64,000 nt of DNA from Korobacter sp963703075. Lineage in GTDB: Bacteria > Acidobacteriota > Terriglobia > Terriglobales > Acidobacteriaceae. Positions 9,159 to 17,882 of this stretch are shown here, in pieces (position 1 is the first letter of the stretch; each line of letters starts with the position of its first letter). The translations under genes were made by a program, and so were the position numbers. The notes beneath the pieces were generated by a model. It worked only from the letters and a program-made list of their open reading frames with translations, was not told the DNA's origin and did no database searches. The stretch spans positions 930,001-994,000 of the forward strand of contig OY969786.1 of NCBI GenBank assembly GCA_963703075.1, read 5' to 3'.

Positions 9159-9551
9159 TCAGATCCTCTCCCCGCGCATGGGCTTGTTCCAGTCCAGCAC
9201 GCCCTTCTTCCATATATAGAAGAAGCCGGCCAGAACGATGCCCACATACACCAGCATCTCCCAGAAGCCAAACATCTTTAGTTCACGAAAGATGATGGCC
9301 CATGGATACATGAAAACGGCTTCAACATCGAACAGAATGAACAGGATCGCCACCAGGTAGAACTTCACCGAGAAGCGGTTTTGGGCGTCGCCTACCGGTT
9401 CCATGCCGCACTCATACGCCGACATCTTGGCTTTGTTGTATTTGTGCTGGCCAACAAACCACGAAAGGGTGACCATCCCGGCCGGGATAATGGTGACCAC
9501 CGCGAGGTGAATCAGTAACGGTACGTATCGGACGAAATAGTTATCCGGCAT
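9159..9551 (-). CDS. nuoA: NADH-quinone oxidoreductase subunit A
   Basis: Small three-helix membrane subunit at the arm junction of complex I, first gene of the operon. The 130-aa product from MPDNYFVRYVPLLIH has the conserved YECGMEPVGDAQNRFSVKF loop and FILFDVEAVFMYPWA. The ATG at 9549-9551 is preferred to the upstream one at 9629, because the extra 26 residues would be translated from the promoter region described separately. Confidence 0.94.
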   Translation of the reverse strand: MPDNYFVRYVPLLIHLAVVTIIPAGMVTLSWFVGQHKYNKAKMSAYECGMEPVGDAQNRFSVKFYLVAILFILFDVEAVFMYPWAIIFRELKMFGFWEMLVYVGIVLAGFFYIWKKGVLDWNKPMRGERI

Positions 9552-9599
9552 GATCTCGCTTATATATAATTCGCGCCACGAGGACAGTGTAAACAGTTC

Positions 9600-9629
9600 A
9601 GTGTATTTTTCGGCGCACAACACTGTCAA
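9600..9629 (-). promoter_or_regulatory. Likely sigma-70 promoter of the nuo operon
   Basis: On the minus strand TTGACA (9624-9629) and TACACT (9600-9605) are separated by 18 bases. The -10 box ends about 50 bases upstream of the nuoA start at 9551. This is the only clear consensus pair between nuoA and the divergent gene at 9756. Confidence 0.6.
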
Positions 9630-9755
9630 GCGATGGGGAACCGCTCAACACGCGCATTTTGTTAATCTTGCGCATCAGTCAAAAACGCGGTAGGCACTTT
9701 CGATCAAACGCTGTGGAATTCGCTCCAGGGACCCTCGGGGAATGCAGGTCGTCAC

Positions 9756-10331
9756 ATGATTTTTGGCTTTAACACCGACGTTAAATTCAAGGGCACGGTC
9801 TATCACGTCCAGAGCGAAGCCCGTAAACACGACCAATACCTCCAGACCCAGGTCTTTGTCCGTGGCCGCTGCATCGGCAAAAAGGCCACCCCGTATGCCG
9901 AACACGCCAGCCAGCCTGATTTCTCCGACGAGAAGATGCACGAGATGCTCAAGGTTCAGCATAAAAGCATCGTCGAGGCCGTGCGCCGTGGCCGGGTAGG
10001 CGACGTGCTCCAGGAAGCCGACACCGTCGCCACCAACGGATTCGCGGTGCAATGGGTCAATGCCGACTCCGTCGTCGAAGATGGTGAGATGATCATGCGT
10101 TTCCAGGTCTCGCTCTCCGGCGTGCCCGTGAACGGCGCTACCCTCATCAGCAAGGTTGTCTTTCCCAATGAGCAACCCATCTTCTCCAGGCTCGTCTCCG
10201 ATGATCTTGGTGCCGTGGAGAGCCGGCTTCCCGCCCATCCCTCCATGCTGGAAACGGCTGCGATCTACATTCAGGCCATGCACGAGAGCCACACCGCTAC
10301 GAGAAAATATCGTTTGCGCCAGGTCGGCTAG
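9756..10331 (+). CDS. Conserved hypothetical protein, 191 aa
   Basis: A soluble-looking protein starting MIFGFNTDVKFKGTVYHVQS, with no signal peptide or membrane helix. The first part (VKFKGTVYHVQSE...QTQVFVRGRCIGKKATPY) reads as a beta-rich domain. It is followed by a charged helical stretch (DEKMHEMLKVQHKSIVEAVRRG) and a second beta-rich segment (GEMIMRFQVSLSGVPVNGATL). I do not assign a function. It is divergent from the nuo operon and upstream of a repeat block and thiS. The minus-strand open frame over the same bases (9675-10292) is its shadow. Confidence 0.8.
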   Translation: MIFGFNTDVKFKGTVYHVQSEARKHDQYLQTQVFVRGRCIGKKATPYAEHASQPDFSDEKMHEMLKVQHKSIVEAVRRGRVGDVLQEADTVATNGFAVQWVNADSVVEDGEMIMRFQVSLSGVPVNGATLISKVVFPNEQPIFSRLVSDDLGAVESRLPAHPSMLETAAIYIQAMHESHTATRKYRLRQVG

Positions 10332-10566
10332 CTCGCGCGCCGCTAACCACGCGTTCAGCCCACGTTCCCGCGGAAATCTCCAACCCGCCCTCTGGTCATC
10401 CCGAGAAGCAAAGCGACGCGGGGATCTGCTTTCCTTCTACCGCGTCGGCTAGCTTGTGCGGCCGTCGCTACGCGTTCAGCCCACTTCCCGCTTAAATCTC
10501 CAACCCGCCCTCTTGTCATCCCGAGAAGCAAAGCGACGCGGGGATCTGCTTTCCTTCTACCGCGTC
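10325..10566. repeat. Two tandem copies of a ~120-bp repeat between the 191-aa gene and thiS
   Basis: Copy 1 (10325-10444) and copy 2 (10445-10566) both run CGGCTAGC...CGTTCAGCCCAC...AAATCTCCAACCCGCCCTC...GTCATCCCGAGAAGC...GGGGATCTGC...TTCTACCGCGTC with few differences. The GTCATCC..GGATCTGC core is the same dispersed repeat seen at 23137, 23610 and 23651. Open frames that run through it are artefacts. Confidence 0.85.
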
Positions 10567-10587
10567 CCTACGATTTACAATCTCCTC

Positions 10588-10788
10588 ATGCGCCTCAAGA
10601 TTAACGGCGACGAGCAGCAGGTTCCGGATATCGCCACCCTCGCCGATCTCATCGGCCATCTTTCTATGAAGGCCGATCGCGTCGCCGTCGAACTCAACCG
10701 CGAAATCGTGCCCCGCGCCAGTTGGCCCGCCACCCACCTCAACGACGGAGACGAACTCGAAATCGTCCACTTCGTCGGTGGAGGCTGA
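10588..10788 (+). CDS. thiS: Sulfur carrier protein ThiS
   Basis: Ubiquitin-fold sulfur carrier used in thiazole synthesis for thiamine; its C-terminal Gly is adenylated and then thiocarboxylated. The 66-aa product from MRLKINGDEQQVPDIATLAD ends EIVHFVGGG, the ThiS tail. The start at 10588 gives the family's normal length; the frame is open upstream to 10456, but that part is repeat sequence. No other thi gene and no TPP riboswitch is visible nearby, so it is an isolated copy. MoaD would be the main alternative, but the FVGGG ending favours ThiS. Confidence 0.85.
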   Translation: MRLKINGDEQQVPDIATLADLIGHLSMKADRVAVELNREIVPRASWPATHLNDGDELEIVHFVGGG

Positions 10789-10790
10789 AA

Positions 10791-10816
10791 TAAAAAGGCC
10801 TCACCGAAGTGAGGCC
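10791..10816 (-). terminator. Rho-independent terminator for the beta-helix gene
   Basis: GGCCTCAC (10797-10804) pairs perfectly with GTGAGGCC (10809-10816) around a CGAA loop. On the minus strand the stem is followed by TTTTTA. It lies just after the stop of the minus-strand gene at 10844 and just after thiS, where it could also reduce read-through from the plus strand. Confidence 0.8.
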
Positions 10817-10843
10817 AGCTCATTCTGCACGACTACGTTTTCC

Positions 10844-12112
10844 TCAAAAAGGATGCGTCAGCCAGGGCGTGAACCAGATGTTCGGACCGTTGACGGAAGC
10901 ACATTCCTCGTTCGTCGGTCCCTTGGCGCAACCCCACCAATTCTCCGTCGCGTTCGCGCTTCCCGGCCCGATGTTGTTGACCCCGACTTCGTGCTCCACG
11001 AAGCTGTTGAACAGCACATCCACTTGCGCGCCGGTATTCACCACCACCGCGTTCTTTTCGTCGCGGATGATGTTGTCCATCACGATCGTCCCCGTGGCTG
11101 GAGAAACACCAAATACGTTGACGCCCGTCGAACCAGGCGTGGCCGAGTCCGTCGTGTCCTCGTGGTTCCCGGCAATGTAGTTGCCGATAATCACGTTCCC
11201 CGACATTACTTGTCCCGGACCGTGGCTATGCATCGCCACACCTGGGATCCCGTTCTTGGTGAGGACGTTGTGCACCACGACGTTCGAATAATTCTGCGCC
11301 GCATTCGCGCCATCGAAGATGCCCACGCCTGCGCCCGCTCCTGGAACCTTGACCCCATTGCCCGACGACTGGTTGTCGACAATCGTGTTCCGGTAAACTC
11401 CCAGCGGAGTCATCGAACCGGTGCTCGTCGCCGGCGGATGCGATGCCAGGGTAATTCCGCAGTCGTAAACGTTATCCAGGACCCAGTTGCCGGAAATGAT
11501 GTTGTCGTGCGTCGCGCCTGAATCGTCGCTGATCAGAATCCCGCCCGCATTGTGCTGCACCAGGTTTTTTGCGATCACCGACCCCGACACACCGGAGATG
11601 TGGATGCCTTCACCACAGTCATCTCCTTCCTCCGTCTCCCACGCTGGTGTTCCCGGACATTCGCCGGCATTGATGTTCAGGCTCTTGTCATTCTCGAGCA
11701 CCCGGTTGCCCCAGATCGTGATGGAGGTCGCATTGGTGACAGCGATCCCTTCGAAATTCGCGTTCTTTACCGTGAACCCGGTGATCGTCACGTTCGCCAG
11801 TCCCGGATTGTCCAATCCGTCCACGTAGAAACCGTTCGACATCCCCTTGGCATCGACGATCGTATGTTCCGCGTCCGTCCCCACCAGGCTCAGCGGTTTC
11901 CCGATGACCACGTCTTCCTTGTAAGTCCCCTGATAAACCCGAATCGTATCGTTTGGTCCGGCAGCCGAAACCGCGGCGGTAATGGTAGAGGAACATCCTC
12001 CCGTTCCTGACGGATTCACGCAGTGGGTCGCCGCGGACGCCTTCGGCAAAAACGCAAGGGCGACGGCAAGCACAATGGAAGCGGGATGTACAACAATTTC
12101 ACTCGGACGCAT
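10844..12112 (-). CDS. Secreted right-handed beta-helix (NosD-like) protein
   Basis: A 422-aa exported protein. Residues 1-27 form a signal peptide (MRPSEIVVHPASIVLAVALA... ending KASA). The rest is made of parallel beta-helix coils with repeated N-x-I/V patterns (ITIWGNRVLEN, NIISGNWVLDN, GVYRNTIVDNQSSGNG, MSGNVIIGNYIAGN, VMDNIIRDEKN). This is typical of the NosD/pectate-lyase-like superfamily. Cysteines are few and paired (CVNPSGTGGCSS; CPGTP...CGEG; a C-terminal pair). No catalytic residues can be named, so substrate and role are unknown. A strong terminator follows. Confidence 0.8.
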   Translation of the reverse strand: MRPSEIVVHPASIVLAVALAFLPKASAATHCVNPSGTGGCSSTITAAVSAAGPNDTIRVYQGTYKEDVVIGKPLSLVGTDAEHTIVDAKGMSNGFYVDGLDNPGLANVTITGFTVKNANFEGIAVTNATSITIWGNRVLENDKSLNINAGECPGTPAWETEEGDDCGEGIHISGVSGSVIAKNLVQHNAGGILISDDSGATHDNIISGNWVLDNVYDCGITLASHPPATSTGSMTPLGVYRNTIVDNQSSGNGVKVPGAGAGVGIFDGANAAQNYSNVVVHNVLTKNGIPGVAMHSHGPGQVMSGNVIIGNYIAGNHEDTTDSATPGSTGVNVFGVSPATGTIVMDNIIRDEKNAVVVNTGAQVDVLFNSFVEHEVGVNNIGPGSANATENWWGCAKGPTNEECASVNGPNIWFTPWLTHPF

Positions 12113-12244
12113 AGATGTGAGGTTCTCCTTGGCTGCAAAAGCGCGCAGACTCTACACCATCCGCCCCAGAACAGCGGAGGAAAAAAAGGCCTTAATCCCG
12201 CCTCGCTCCTTCTCGGCGCCGCCCAGGACGTGGTTTCGACCGAT

Positions 12245-13708
12245 CTAGGGTTTGCGTCCGCGCGCCCCGCTCTTCCAGTCATCCCACAGACCGAAACCCT
12301 TCATGCCGTCGTCTAAATGGTCCTCCGGGAACCCTGCCTCGATCTGCGCGCGCGTCAAGCGAGGCCCAAGATGCTGCGGAGCATTCGCCAGCTCCACCCC
12401 CAACTCCGCCACCATTGCCTCGTTCTTTCTCACCTGGGCGAAGTCCACCTTGTCGAGGGTGTCGGAGGTGGCGTGATAGTTCACCAGGTAATTCGCCTCA
12501 ACTTGGTTGGGCACAAGCGTCGGCACGCCCTCCAGCATGAAATCCAGGTTGTCCGTGCCGAGCTCCGCATCATTCGTAATGGCGGTTGCATTCCATTGCG
12601 CGAAAGGCTGCAGCATCGGCGCCAGGTTCGCATCCACATCTTTGCGGCCGCCCGTCGAGAACCCGGTGATCGCGCCGCTCCCGGAGTCGATCACCACTTC
12701 GCCCGCAACGTTGTCCAACTCATCGTGGTGCGCGCGCACGTAGGCCAGCGATCCCAGCAGTCCCTGCTCCTCTCCGGAGAACAGGATGAAGCGCATCGTC
12801 CGCCGCGGCCGTACTCCCGCCGTCTTGATGGCTCGCAGCGCGTCGATCACCAGCGCGGCATTGCATCCGTTGTCGAGCGCCCCTGTCCCCAACTCCCAGG
12901 AATCCAGATGAGCGCCCAGGATTACGACTTCGTTCGGCAGCTCGGTTCCTTTAATCTCCGCCACCACGTTGTGCGTGGTGATGGCCGGCCCGACCTTGTT
13001 CGGCAGGACGAGCGTCATCTGGACCGCTTTCCCGTTCGCCACCAGCCTGGCAATGCGCAACGCGTCTTCGCGCGCCAACATCACCTGCGGAATCGCATCT
13101 ATTTTTCCGTCCATGCTGTTGATGAAGCGATAGAGCACGTCGTGCTCGCGGCTCGCCATCCAGGCAATCGCCACCGCGTGCCCCTTGATGGCCGCCGCGA
13201 TGATTGGAGGAGTGCGGAAGTATTCGTTGAACAGGTCGTCCCACTTTTCCAGCACCTTGGAGTGCACCAGCACCACCGCATCCCTGAGGTCGCCGGCGCT
13301 GGCCAGTTCCTCCGTGGATCCGTTGCCCACATCCACCACCCGCGCCGTAGTTTTCGCTAATGGCGGCGCCCAGGCGACCGATTGGGCCCGCACATGAAAG
13401 GGCGCCGGAGCAATCACGTTCACGTCTGTCGCTCCCTCCGCCCACGATGCGGCAATGGTGAATTCCTCGGTGTGCACCGAGTCCGCTCCTGCTTCCTTGA
13501 ATCGCGCAATGCCCCATTGCTCCGCCAGCGCAAACTGCGGCGTCCCCGGAACGCGTCCCCCAATCTCATCGGCCAGCACGCGCAGGTTGTCTTCCAGCGG
13601 CGACGATTCCGACATCGCCTCCTGCATCACGCGCTCATTGGGCTGCGCATTTGCAAAACTTCCGTAGCCAATTGCAACTATCAGCAATAGCGATCGAGAC
13701 GTTCTCAT
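12245..13708 (-). CDS. Secreted M28-family metallopeptidase (487 aa)
   Basis: Probable zinc aminopeptidase acting outside the cytoplasm. A signal peptide (MRTSRSLLLIVAIGYGSFANA) precedes a mature protein with an inserted PA-like segment at about 120-225, as in glutamate carboxypeptidase-like M28 enzymes. The co-catalytic zinc ligands are visible in order: GAHLDSW (His), GALDNGCNA (bridging Asp), SGEEQG (catalytic Glu then ligand Glu), VIDSGSGA (Asp), and HATSDT (His). Substrate cannot be predicted. A 132-bp gap with no obvious terminator separates it from the beta-helix gene downstream. Confidence 0.88.
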   Translation of the reverse strand: MRTSRSLLLIVAIGYGSFANAQPNERVMQEAMSESSPLEDNLRVLADEIGGRVPGTPQFALAEQWGIARFKEAGADSVHTEEFTIAASWAEGATDVNVIAPAPFHVRAQSVAWAPPLAKTTARVVDVGNGSTEELASAGDLRDAVVLVHSKVLEKWDDLFNEYFRTPPIIAAAIKGHAVAIAWMASREHDVLYRFINSMDGKIDAIPQVMLAREDALRIARLVANGKAVQMTLVLPNKVGPAITTHNVVAEIKGTELPNEVVILGAHLDSWELGTGALDNGCNAALVIDALRAIKTAGVRPRRTMRFILFSGEEQGLLGSLAYVRAHHDELDNVAGEVVIDSGSGAITGFSTGGRKDVDANLAPMLQPFAQWNATAITNDAELGTDNLDFMLEGVPTLVPNQVEANYLVNYHATSDTLDKVDFAQVRKNEAMVAELGVELANAPQHLGPRLTRAQIEAGFPEDHLDDGMKGFGLWDDWKSGARGRKP

Positions 13709-13811
13709 GGCGCGGCATTACAAATCGCGCCCGGCAAATTGTCAAACCTATTACGCGCACTTCTGGATCCTCACCTCGCCTCGACGCTCCTCAACGCGTT
13801 ACCCTGATTGC

Positions 13812-14267
13812 ATGTCTTTCACCCTGCGCGAGGCCACCATCGCCGATCTCGAAATCCTGGTACACCACCGCGAGTCCATGTGGCGCGACATGGGACGTGA
13901 CCCGCACCTCCTGGTCACGATGGAAGTTGCCGCGCGCGAATATTTCCAGGCCGCCGTCCCCAATGGGTCTTATCGCGGATGGCTCGCCGAATCAGATGGC
14001 CGCATCGTCGGCGGGGCGGGCGTCGTCATCAGCCCTTGGCCGGGCAGCCCCGGCTCCGCACTCGCCAAGCGCGCCATGATCCTCAATATGTTTGTCGAAC
14101 GCGACTACCGGCGCCGAGGTATCGCGCGCGCGTTGATGCACACAACGATCGCCTGGTGCAAAGCCGCAGGTTTCGCGTCCGTAGGCCTGCACGCCAGCGA
14201 CGAAGGCCGTCCCCTTTACGAATCGCTCGGCTTCCAACCCACCAACGAAATGCGCTTGAACTTTTAG
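13812..14267 (+). CDS. GNAT-family N-acetyltransferase
   Basis: Acetyl-CoA-dependent transferase; acceptor unknown. The 151-aa product from MSFTLREATIADLEILVHHR shows GNAT order: a helical N-terminus, the beta4 strand with MILNMFVERDYRRRGIARALM containing the acetyl-CoA pyrophosphate-binding R-x-x-G-I/A motif, and a C-terminal VGLHASDEGRPLYESLGFQPTNEM. The ATG at 13812 gives the usual length. The open frame upstream to 13707 is less conserved and abuts the divergent peptidase gene. Confidence 0.85.
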   Translation: MSFTLREATIADLEILVHHRESMWRDMGRDPHLLVTMEVAAREYFQAAVPNGSYRGWLAESDGRIVGGAGVVISPWPGSPGSALAKRAMILNMFVERDYRRRGIARALMHTTIAWCKAAGFASVGLHASDEGRPLYESLGFQPTNEMRLNF

Positions 14268-14302
14268 ATAGGTTCGCCGACTTCACGCGCCGGCCGGGCG
14301 CA

Positions 14303-15079
14303 TTACCACAGCGACTTGATCACCCATTGCATTCCCAGGCCCATGACCAGCGCCACCAGCGTGCTGGCCAGCGTTCCCACCAGGAAGTACTCCGCCCAGC
14401 TCCGGTTTTCCAGATCCCGTGACCGGATCAGCCCCTTCGCCGCGATCAAGAATCCCAGCGCTTCGTAGCTGTGCACCGCGGCCATCACCACCAGCAGCAC
14501 GCGCTCGATGTTTCCGATCAGCCGGCCGCGGTTGTATTCCTTCATGTCGATCTCGAAGATCGCGTCTCCACGTCCGTCCAATGGCGGCAGGGTTCCGACT
14601 TTATCCAGAATGCCGCGCACGATGTAAGTTCCGCCGCGCACCGTGAACAAAATCATCGCCCCGATGATCAGCACCGCCGCGCCGTGATTGTCTGCAATTC
14701 TTCCCAAGTGGTGGGGCAACAACCCCATCGTTCGTACGAGAAACGCGATGACACAAACAACCGCCACGTTTGCGGCGATCTCAAACTCTGCTGCATACGC
14801 CGCCGATATTTTCGTCCGCAGCCACGGCACCGCCACGCAGCCCGCGAGAACCACTGCGGCGATCGCTATCTCGAAACGAGCCAGCCAAAAGCACACGCCT
14901 GCCGCAATCACACTTGTCACCGACAGCCGTACCCATGCCGCCCGGTTGAGTTTGGCCATGCCGCGCCGAGCGTTGTGCAACTCAGGCAGCGCATAGTTCA
15001 CCACCATCCACACCAACGCGATCTGCGCGATCAGCAAAATCGTCCCGGCATTCGCGATTGCCCACGTTTGCGCCGTCAT
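14303..15079 (-). CDS. DUF3307-family membrane protein (SatD partner)
   Basis: A 258-aa integral membrane protein. Starting at MTAQTWAIANAGTILLIAQI there are several hydrophobic segments. A cytoplasmic-looking loop (EIDMKEYNRGRLIGNIERV) precedes a last part with HSYEALGFLIAAKGLIRSRD and AEYFLVGTLAST, which resembles the C-terminus of DUF3307 proteins. Its ATG overlaps the satD stop as ATGA. DUF3307 and SatD genes are known to be neighbours in many bacteria. Function is not established. Confidence 0.8.
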   Translation of the reverse strand: MTAQTWAIANAGTILLIAQIALVWMVVNYALPELHNARRGMAKLNRAAWVRLSVTSVIAAGVCFWLARFEIAIAAVVLAGCVAVPWLRTKISAAYAAEFEIAANVAVVCVIAFLVRTMGLLPHHLGRIADNHGAAVLIIGAMILFTVRGGTYIVRGILDKVGTLPPLDGRGDAIFEIDMKEYNRGRLIGNIERVLLVVMAAVHSYEALGFLIAAKGLIRSRDLENRSWAEYFLVGTLASTLVALVMGLGMQWVIKSLW

Positions 15080-15744
15080 CTCTGTCCCGATACCAGCGAG
15101 AGTGCGGCGCGGAAGCCCGTTTCCCCCTCCCGGTACGCCTCCCATCCCGCCGCTTTCACGTGATCATAAACGGCCTGCGGCGACTGCCGCAGCCGTCGCG
15201 CCACCTCCACTTGCGACAGCCCATCGCGCAACAGTCCCATCACCTTCAACTGCTGCTCCGTCCTCCGGGCGCGATGGAACCACAGCAGCCGCGCGAACCC
15301 GTTCAGCTCCGCCTCCGCGATCCCATCGCCGCGGAATACGCCCCCCAGCCGCTTCTTCTTCTTGGCTTCTTCAATCGCCGCACGCGCCTGGTGCAGCGCC
15401 GGGCCATCTACGTTGATCGCCATCTTCGGAATCGCAGTATCAATCGCGCCGTACCCGAAGCCCAGCCGCAGGGTACGAAAAGGGAACTCCGTCTCTACCC
15501 GCCAGATCACGTCCACGATCGCCTCGGGCTCGGCAATCAGTCCCTGGAACTCGTCTCCCAGGGTGATCGCGAAACGCGAAAGCAGTGCTTTCTTAAAGCG
15601 CTCATTCAACCCGTCCACGAATTTCTGGAACTGCTGCTGCGCGCGCGGCCGCTCCGCCCGCGTAATTGAACGCGAATCCACCATGTCGCCAATCAGCGCG
15701 AAACACGGCTTGCGGCTGGGAGCGGATTTTCGGGCTGATATCAC
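15076..15744 (-). CDS. SatD-family protein with C-terminal helix-turn-helix
   Basis: A 222-aa protein of the SatD family. The N-terminal half has two aspartate motifs, FALIGDMVDSR and AITLGDEFQGLI, spaced like the two metal-binding Asp of class III nucleotide cyclase palm domains. That structural comparison is an inference. The C-terminal 60 residues (KVMGLLRDGLSQVEVARRLR, then SPQAVYDHVKAAGW) read as a MarR/LuxR-type helix-turn-helix. It starts at a GTG (15742-15744) and is translationally coupled to the DUF3307 gene. The start region is rich in AATAAG hexamers (annotated separately). Confidence 0.82.
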   Translation of the reverse strand: MISARKSAPSRKPCFALIGDMVDSRSITRAERPRAQQQFQKFVDGLNERFKKALLSRFAITLGDEFQGLIAEPEAIVDVIWRVETEFPFRTLRLGFGYGAIDTAIPKMAINVDGPALHQARAAIEEAKKKKRLGGVFRGDGIAEAELNGFARLLWFHRARRTEQQLKVMGLLRDGLSQVEVARRLRQSPQAVYDHVKAAGWEAYREGETGFRAALSLVSGQR

Positions 15745-15773
15745 GCTGCGGTACCCTATGTAAGCTCTATAAC

Positions 15774-15837
15774 CTTATTTCAACACAATCAAGCTTAATA
15801 GCATGATATTTAATAAGTCAAGCGAATAAGCCTTATT
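15774..15837. promoter_or_regulatory. AATAAG/CTTATT hexamer cluster upstream of satD
   Basis: This AT-rich 64-bp stretch has four copies of one hexamer: CTTATT at 15774 and 15832, AATAAG at 15812 and 15825. The last two form the palindrome AATAAG-C-CTTATT (15825-15837). On the satD strand, -10-like TTATAG and -35-like TTGATT or TTGACT boxes lie within it. The layout suits an operator for a DNA-binding regulator, possibly SatD itself. It reaches into the stop region of the VWFA gene. Confidence 0.45.
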
Positions 15838-17590
15838 TGATCGTCACCGGCATATCCAGGGTCCCAAGACGATGGTTCGCGGTGTCGCAGGCGCCCAGCC
15901 GCAGTCGATAGCTGCCGGGTGGCAGCGTTATCTCCTGGTGGAGCGGGATCCCGGATTGCAGGGCCTTCGCGTAGGTCGCCGGATCCAGGTCGAGTTTCAG
16001 CAGCCCTGAAGTCTGTGGAGGGGCCTGCACCTTGACTCCATTGGCAAAAGCCACCAAAAGCACCAGGAGCTCCGCATGCCGGTGCCCGCTGGCATCGGTC
16101 GTAAATTCGATGGTTCGCGGGTCGATGTGCGAATCCACCCCGACCGCCGCTTGCTTTTCACGCGGCAGCGAAACCCTCGCTCGCAGTCGCAACACCGTGG
16201 CGTCCGGCGTCGTCGGTTGCAGTGCCGCAAACAACGTCGCCTGCGCATCGAAGGGTGCAGGCTTGTCCGCATACGCGAAATAGCCGCGCCGGTACGTGAG
16301 CGAGTATTTCTTTCCTTCCAGGCTCACGTGGATGTTGCGGAAATTCCCATTCCAATTCTGGTTCTTCGGACGATAGGCCACCGTATAGAAATTCGATCCG
16401 TCCTCGATGCCCCGCCGCAGCGCCCACGCCAGATCGTTCGTGCTGTAAAACGACTCCCCGCCCGTCTGGTGCGCAATATTGTCCATGTTGTTGCGCAGCA
16501 CGTTGCGCGTGTTGAACGTCCCTTGCATGGTTCGCTCCAGCCCGCCCGGCCCCATCATTTTGACTTCGCCATCGCCGCTCGACTGCGCGCCCACAAAATC
16601 CGTCTGCACCCCCATCACGTTAATCGGATACACCGCGATCTGCATGCTCGCAATCAGGTTCGCCGTCTCCCGCGCCCCCTGGATGTCCCCAATCTGCTCA
16701 GGCGCAGTCAGCGACGGATTTGCGAGCTGCTCCGGCGCGCTCATCTCCGGATTGTCGAGCTGCATGTATGCGCCCACCGCCGTCGGAAAACTCGCTGACA
16801 GCCATAGCAAATTCTTCCGCCCCGCGTATCCGCTGGTCGCGTGCGCCAGCTCCGCCAGCGCCAGGATCGTGACCCTCGCCCGTATATCCGCATTCTGCGC
16901 GTCGTAAGCCCTGTCTTCGCCTGCCCAGCGGGACGTGATCGACCCGCCATCGGCCTCCCCGCTCGGACTCCTTCCGATCGCCGCCTCCCACTTTGCGTAA
17001 ATGTCGGCCGTCTGCGTCATCTCGCTCTGCGACCGAATCAATTCAGACGACTTCGCCTTCAGCAAATCGGCCGCCTGCACCAGCAAATCCGAGCTTCCCG
17101 TAAAGCCCTGCACCATGTGCAGCCGATCGGTCAGCACGAACAGCGCGATCTGTTGTCCCGGCGGCAGCGCCTTCAGAAACTTCAACATCTGGTCGCGCGC
17201 AAACTGTTGGTCCGTCACCGGCGTGTTGACCATGTCGAACAACAACATGTTCACCGACCCCGACGCCGTCCCATCCTCCGGCACATTCGCAAACGTCAAT
17301 CCCGCGTTCGCCTTTGCCGCCGGAGCCGCCTTCGCGGAAGCCAGGTCATAACTGTGCTCGGTGAAAAAATCGATCGACTGCGGCTTCCCATCCTCAGCGA
17401 CTTTGAAATCCGCTTGCTTCAACCCGTGAACGCACCGACCGGAAGAATCACGAACCACCACATCCACGTGCACCACCCGGGTGGCCACCCGGATCGTCGT
17501 CGAGGGCGCTTGCGCAGACGTCGTCGAGGTCTGCGCCACCAGCATCCCCGGAATCACCAGAATCCACAGCAGCCAAGAGATCCCGCGCAC
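15833..17590 (-). CDS. Secreted VWFA-related acidobacterial protein
   Basis: A 585-aa exported protein. After a signal peptide (MRGISWLLWILVIPGMLVAQ), the segment TTIRVATRVVHVDVVVRDSSG and GLKQADFKVAEDGKPQSIDFF is the characteristic opening of the VWFA-related domain (TIGR03436) common in Acidobacteria. A von Willebrand A-like fold follows, with LLFDMVNTP in the place of the DxSxS MIDAS motif, so metal binding is uncertain. The C-terminal part has beta-rich segments and a conserved FYTVAYRPKNQNWNG. Adhesion or protein-protein interaction outside the cell is likely; the ligand is unknown. Confidence 0.85.
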   Translation of the reverse strand: MRGISWLLWILVIPGMLVAQTSTTSAQAPSTTIRVATRVVHVDVVVRDSSGRCVHGLKQADFKVAEDGKPQSIDFFTEHSYDLASAKAAPAAKANAGLTFANVPEDGTASGSVNMLLFDMVNTPVTDQQFARDQMLKFLKALPPGQQIALFVLTDRLHMVQGFTGSSDLLVQAADLLKAKSSELIRSQSEMTQTADIYAKWEAAIGRSPSGEADGGSITSRWAGEDRAYDAQNADIRARVTILALAELAHATSGYAGRKNLLWLSASFPTAVGAYMQLDNPEMSAPEQLANPSLTAPEQIGDIQGARETANLIASMQIAVYPINVMGVQTDFVGAQSSGDGEVKMMGPGGLERTMQGTFNTRNVLRNNMDNIAHQTGGESFYSTNDLAWALRRGIEDGSNFYTVAYRPKNQNWNGNFRNIHVSLEGKKYSLTYRRGYFAYADKPAPFDAQATLFAALQPTTPDATVLRLRARVSLPREKQAAVGVDSHIDPRTIEFTTDASGHRHAELLVLLVAFANGVKVQAPPQTSGLLKLDLDPATYAKALQSGIPLHQEITLPPGSYRLRLGACDTANHRLGTLDMPVTIK

Positions 17591-17882
17591 CCGAGTTCCT
17601 CCTCCAACTACCCGACAAACTATACTTCGCTAACGGCCGGAACAAGCAAATCGTCTCCAGCGACTACCACTCCAGCGGTCTCCTCTCATCAGGATCATGA
17701 CCGGGATCGTCTTTCCCAAGCTCCTGGCTGCCGCTGCCCGCTAGGCGAAAACGGCGCATCCGCAGTGCGATCTGGCTCCTTTGGGCCAACTCCGGACAGA
17801 GTCCCCGCCATCGGAACATTTGGCTCACGCAATCGCGGAGTCGATCGCGGCTCATCAGCAGGCCGATAAAAGGGAGAACGTC

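Noticed and set aside
12317..13360. 347-aa plus-strand open frame
   Set aside because: Arg/His-rich antisense shadow of the M28 peptidase gene.
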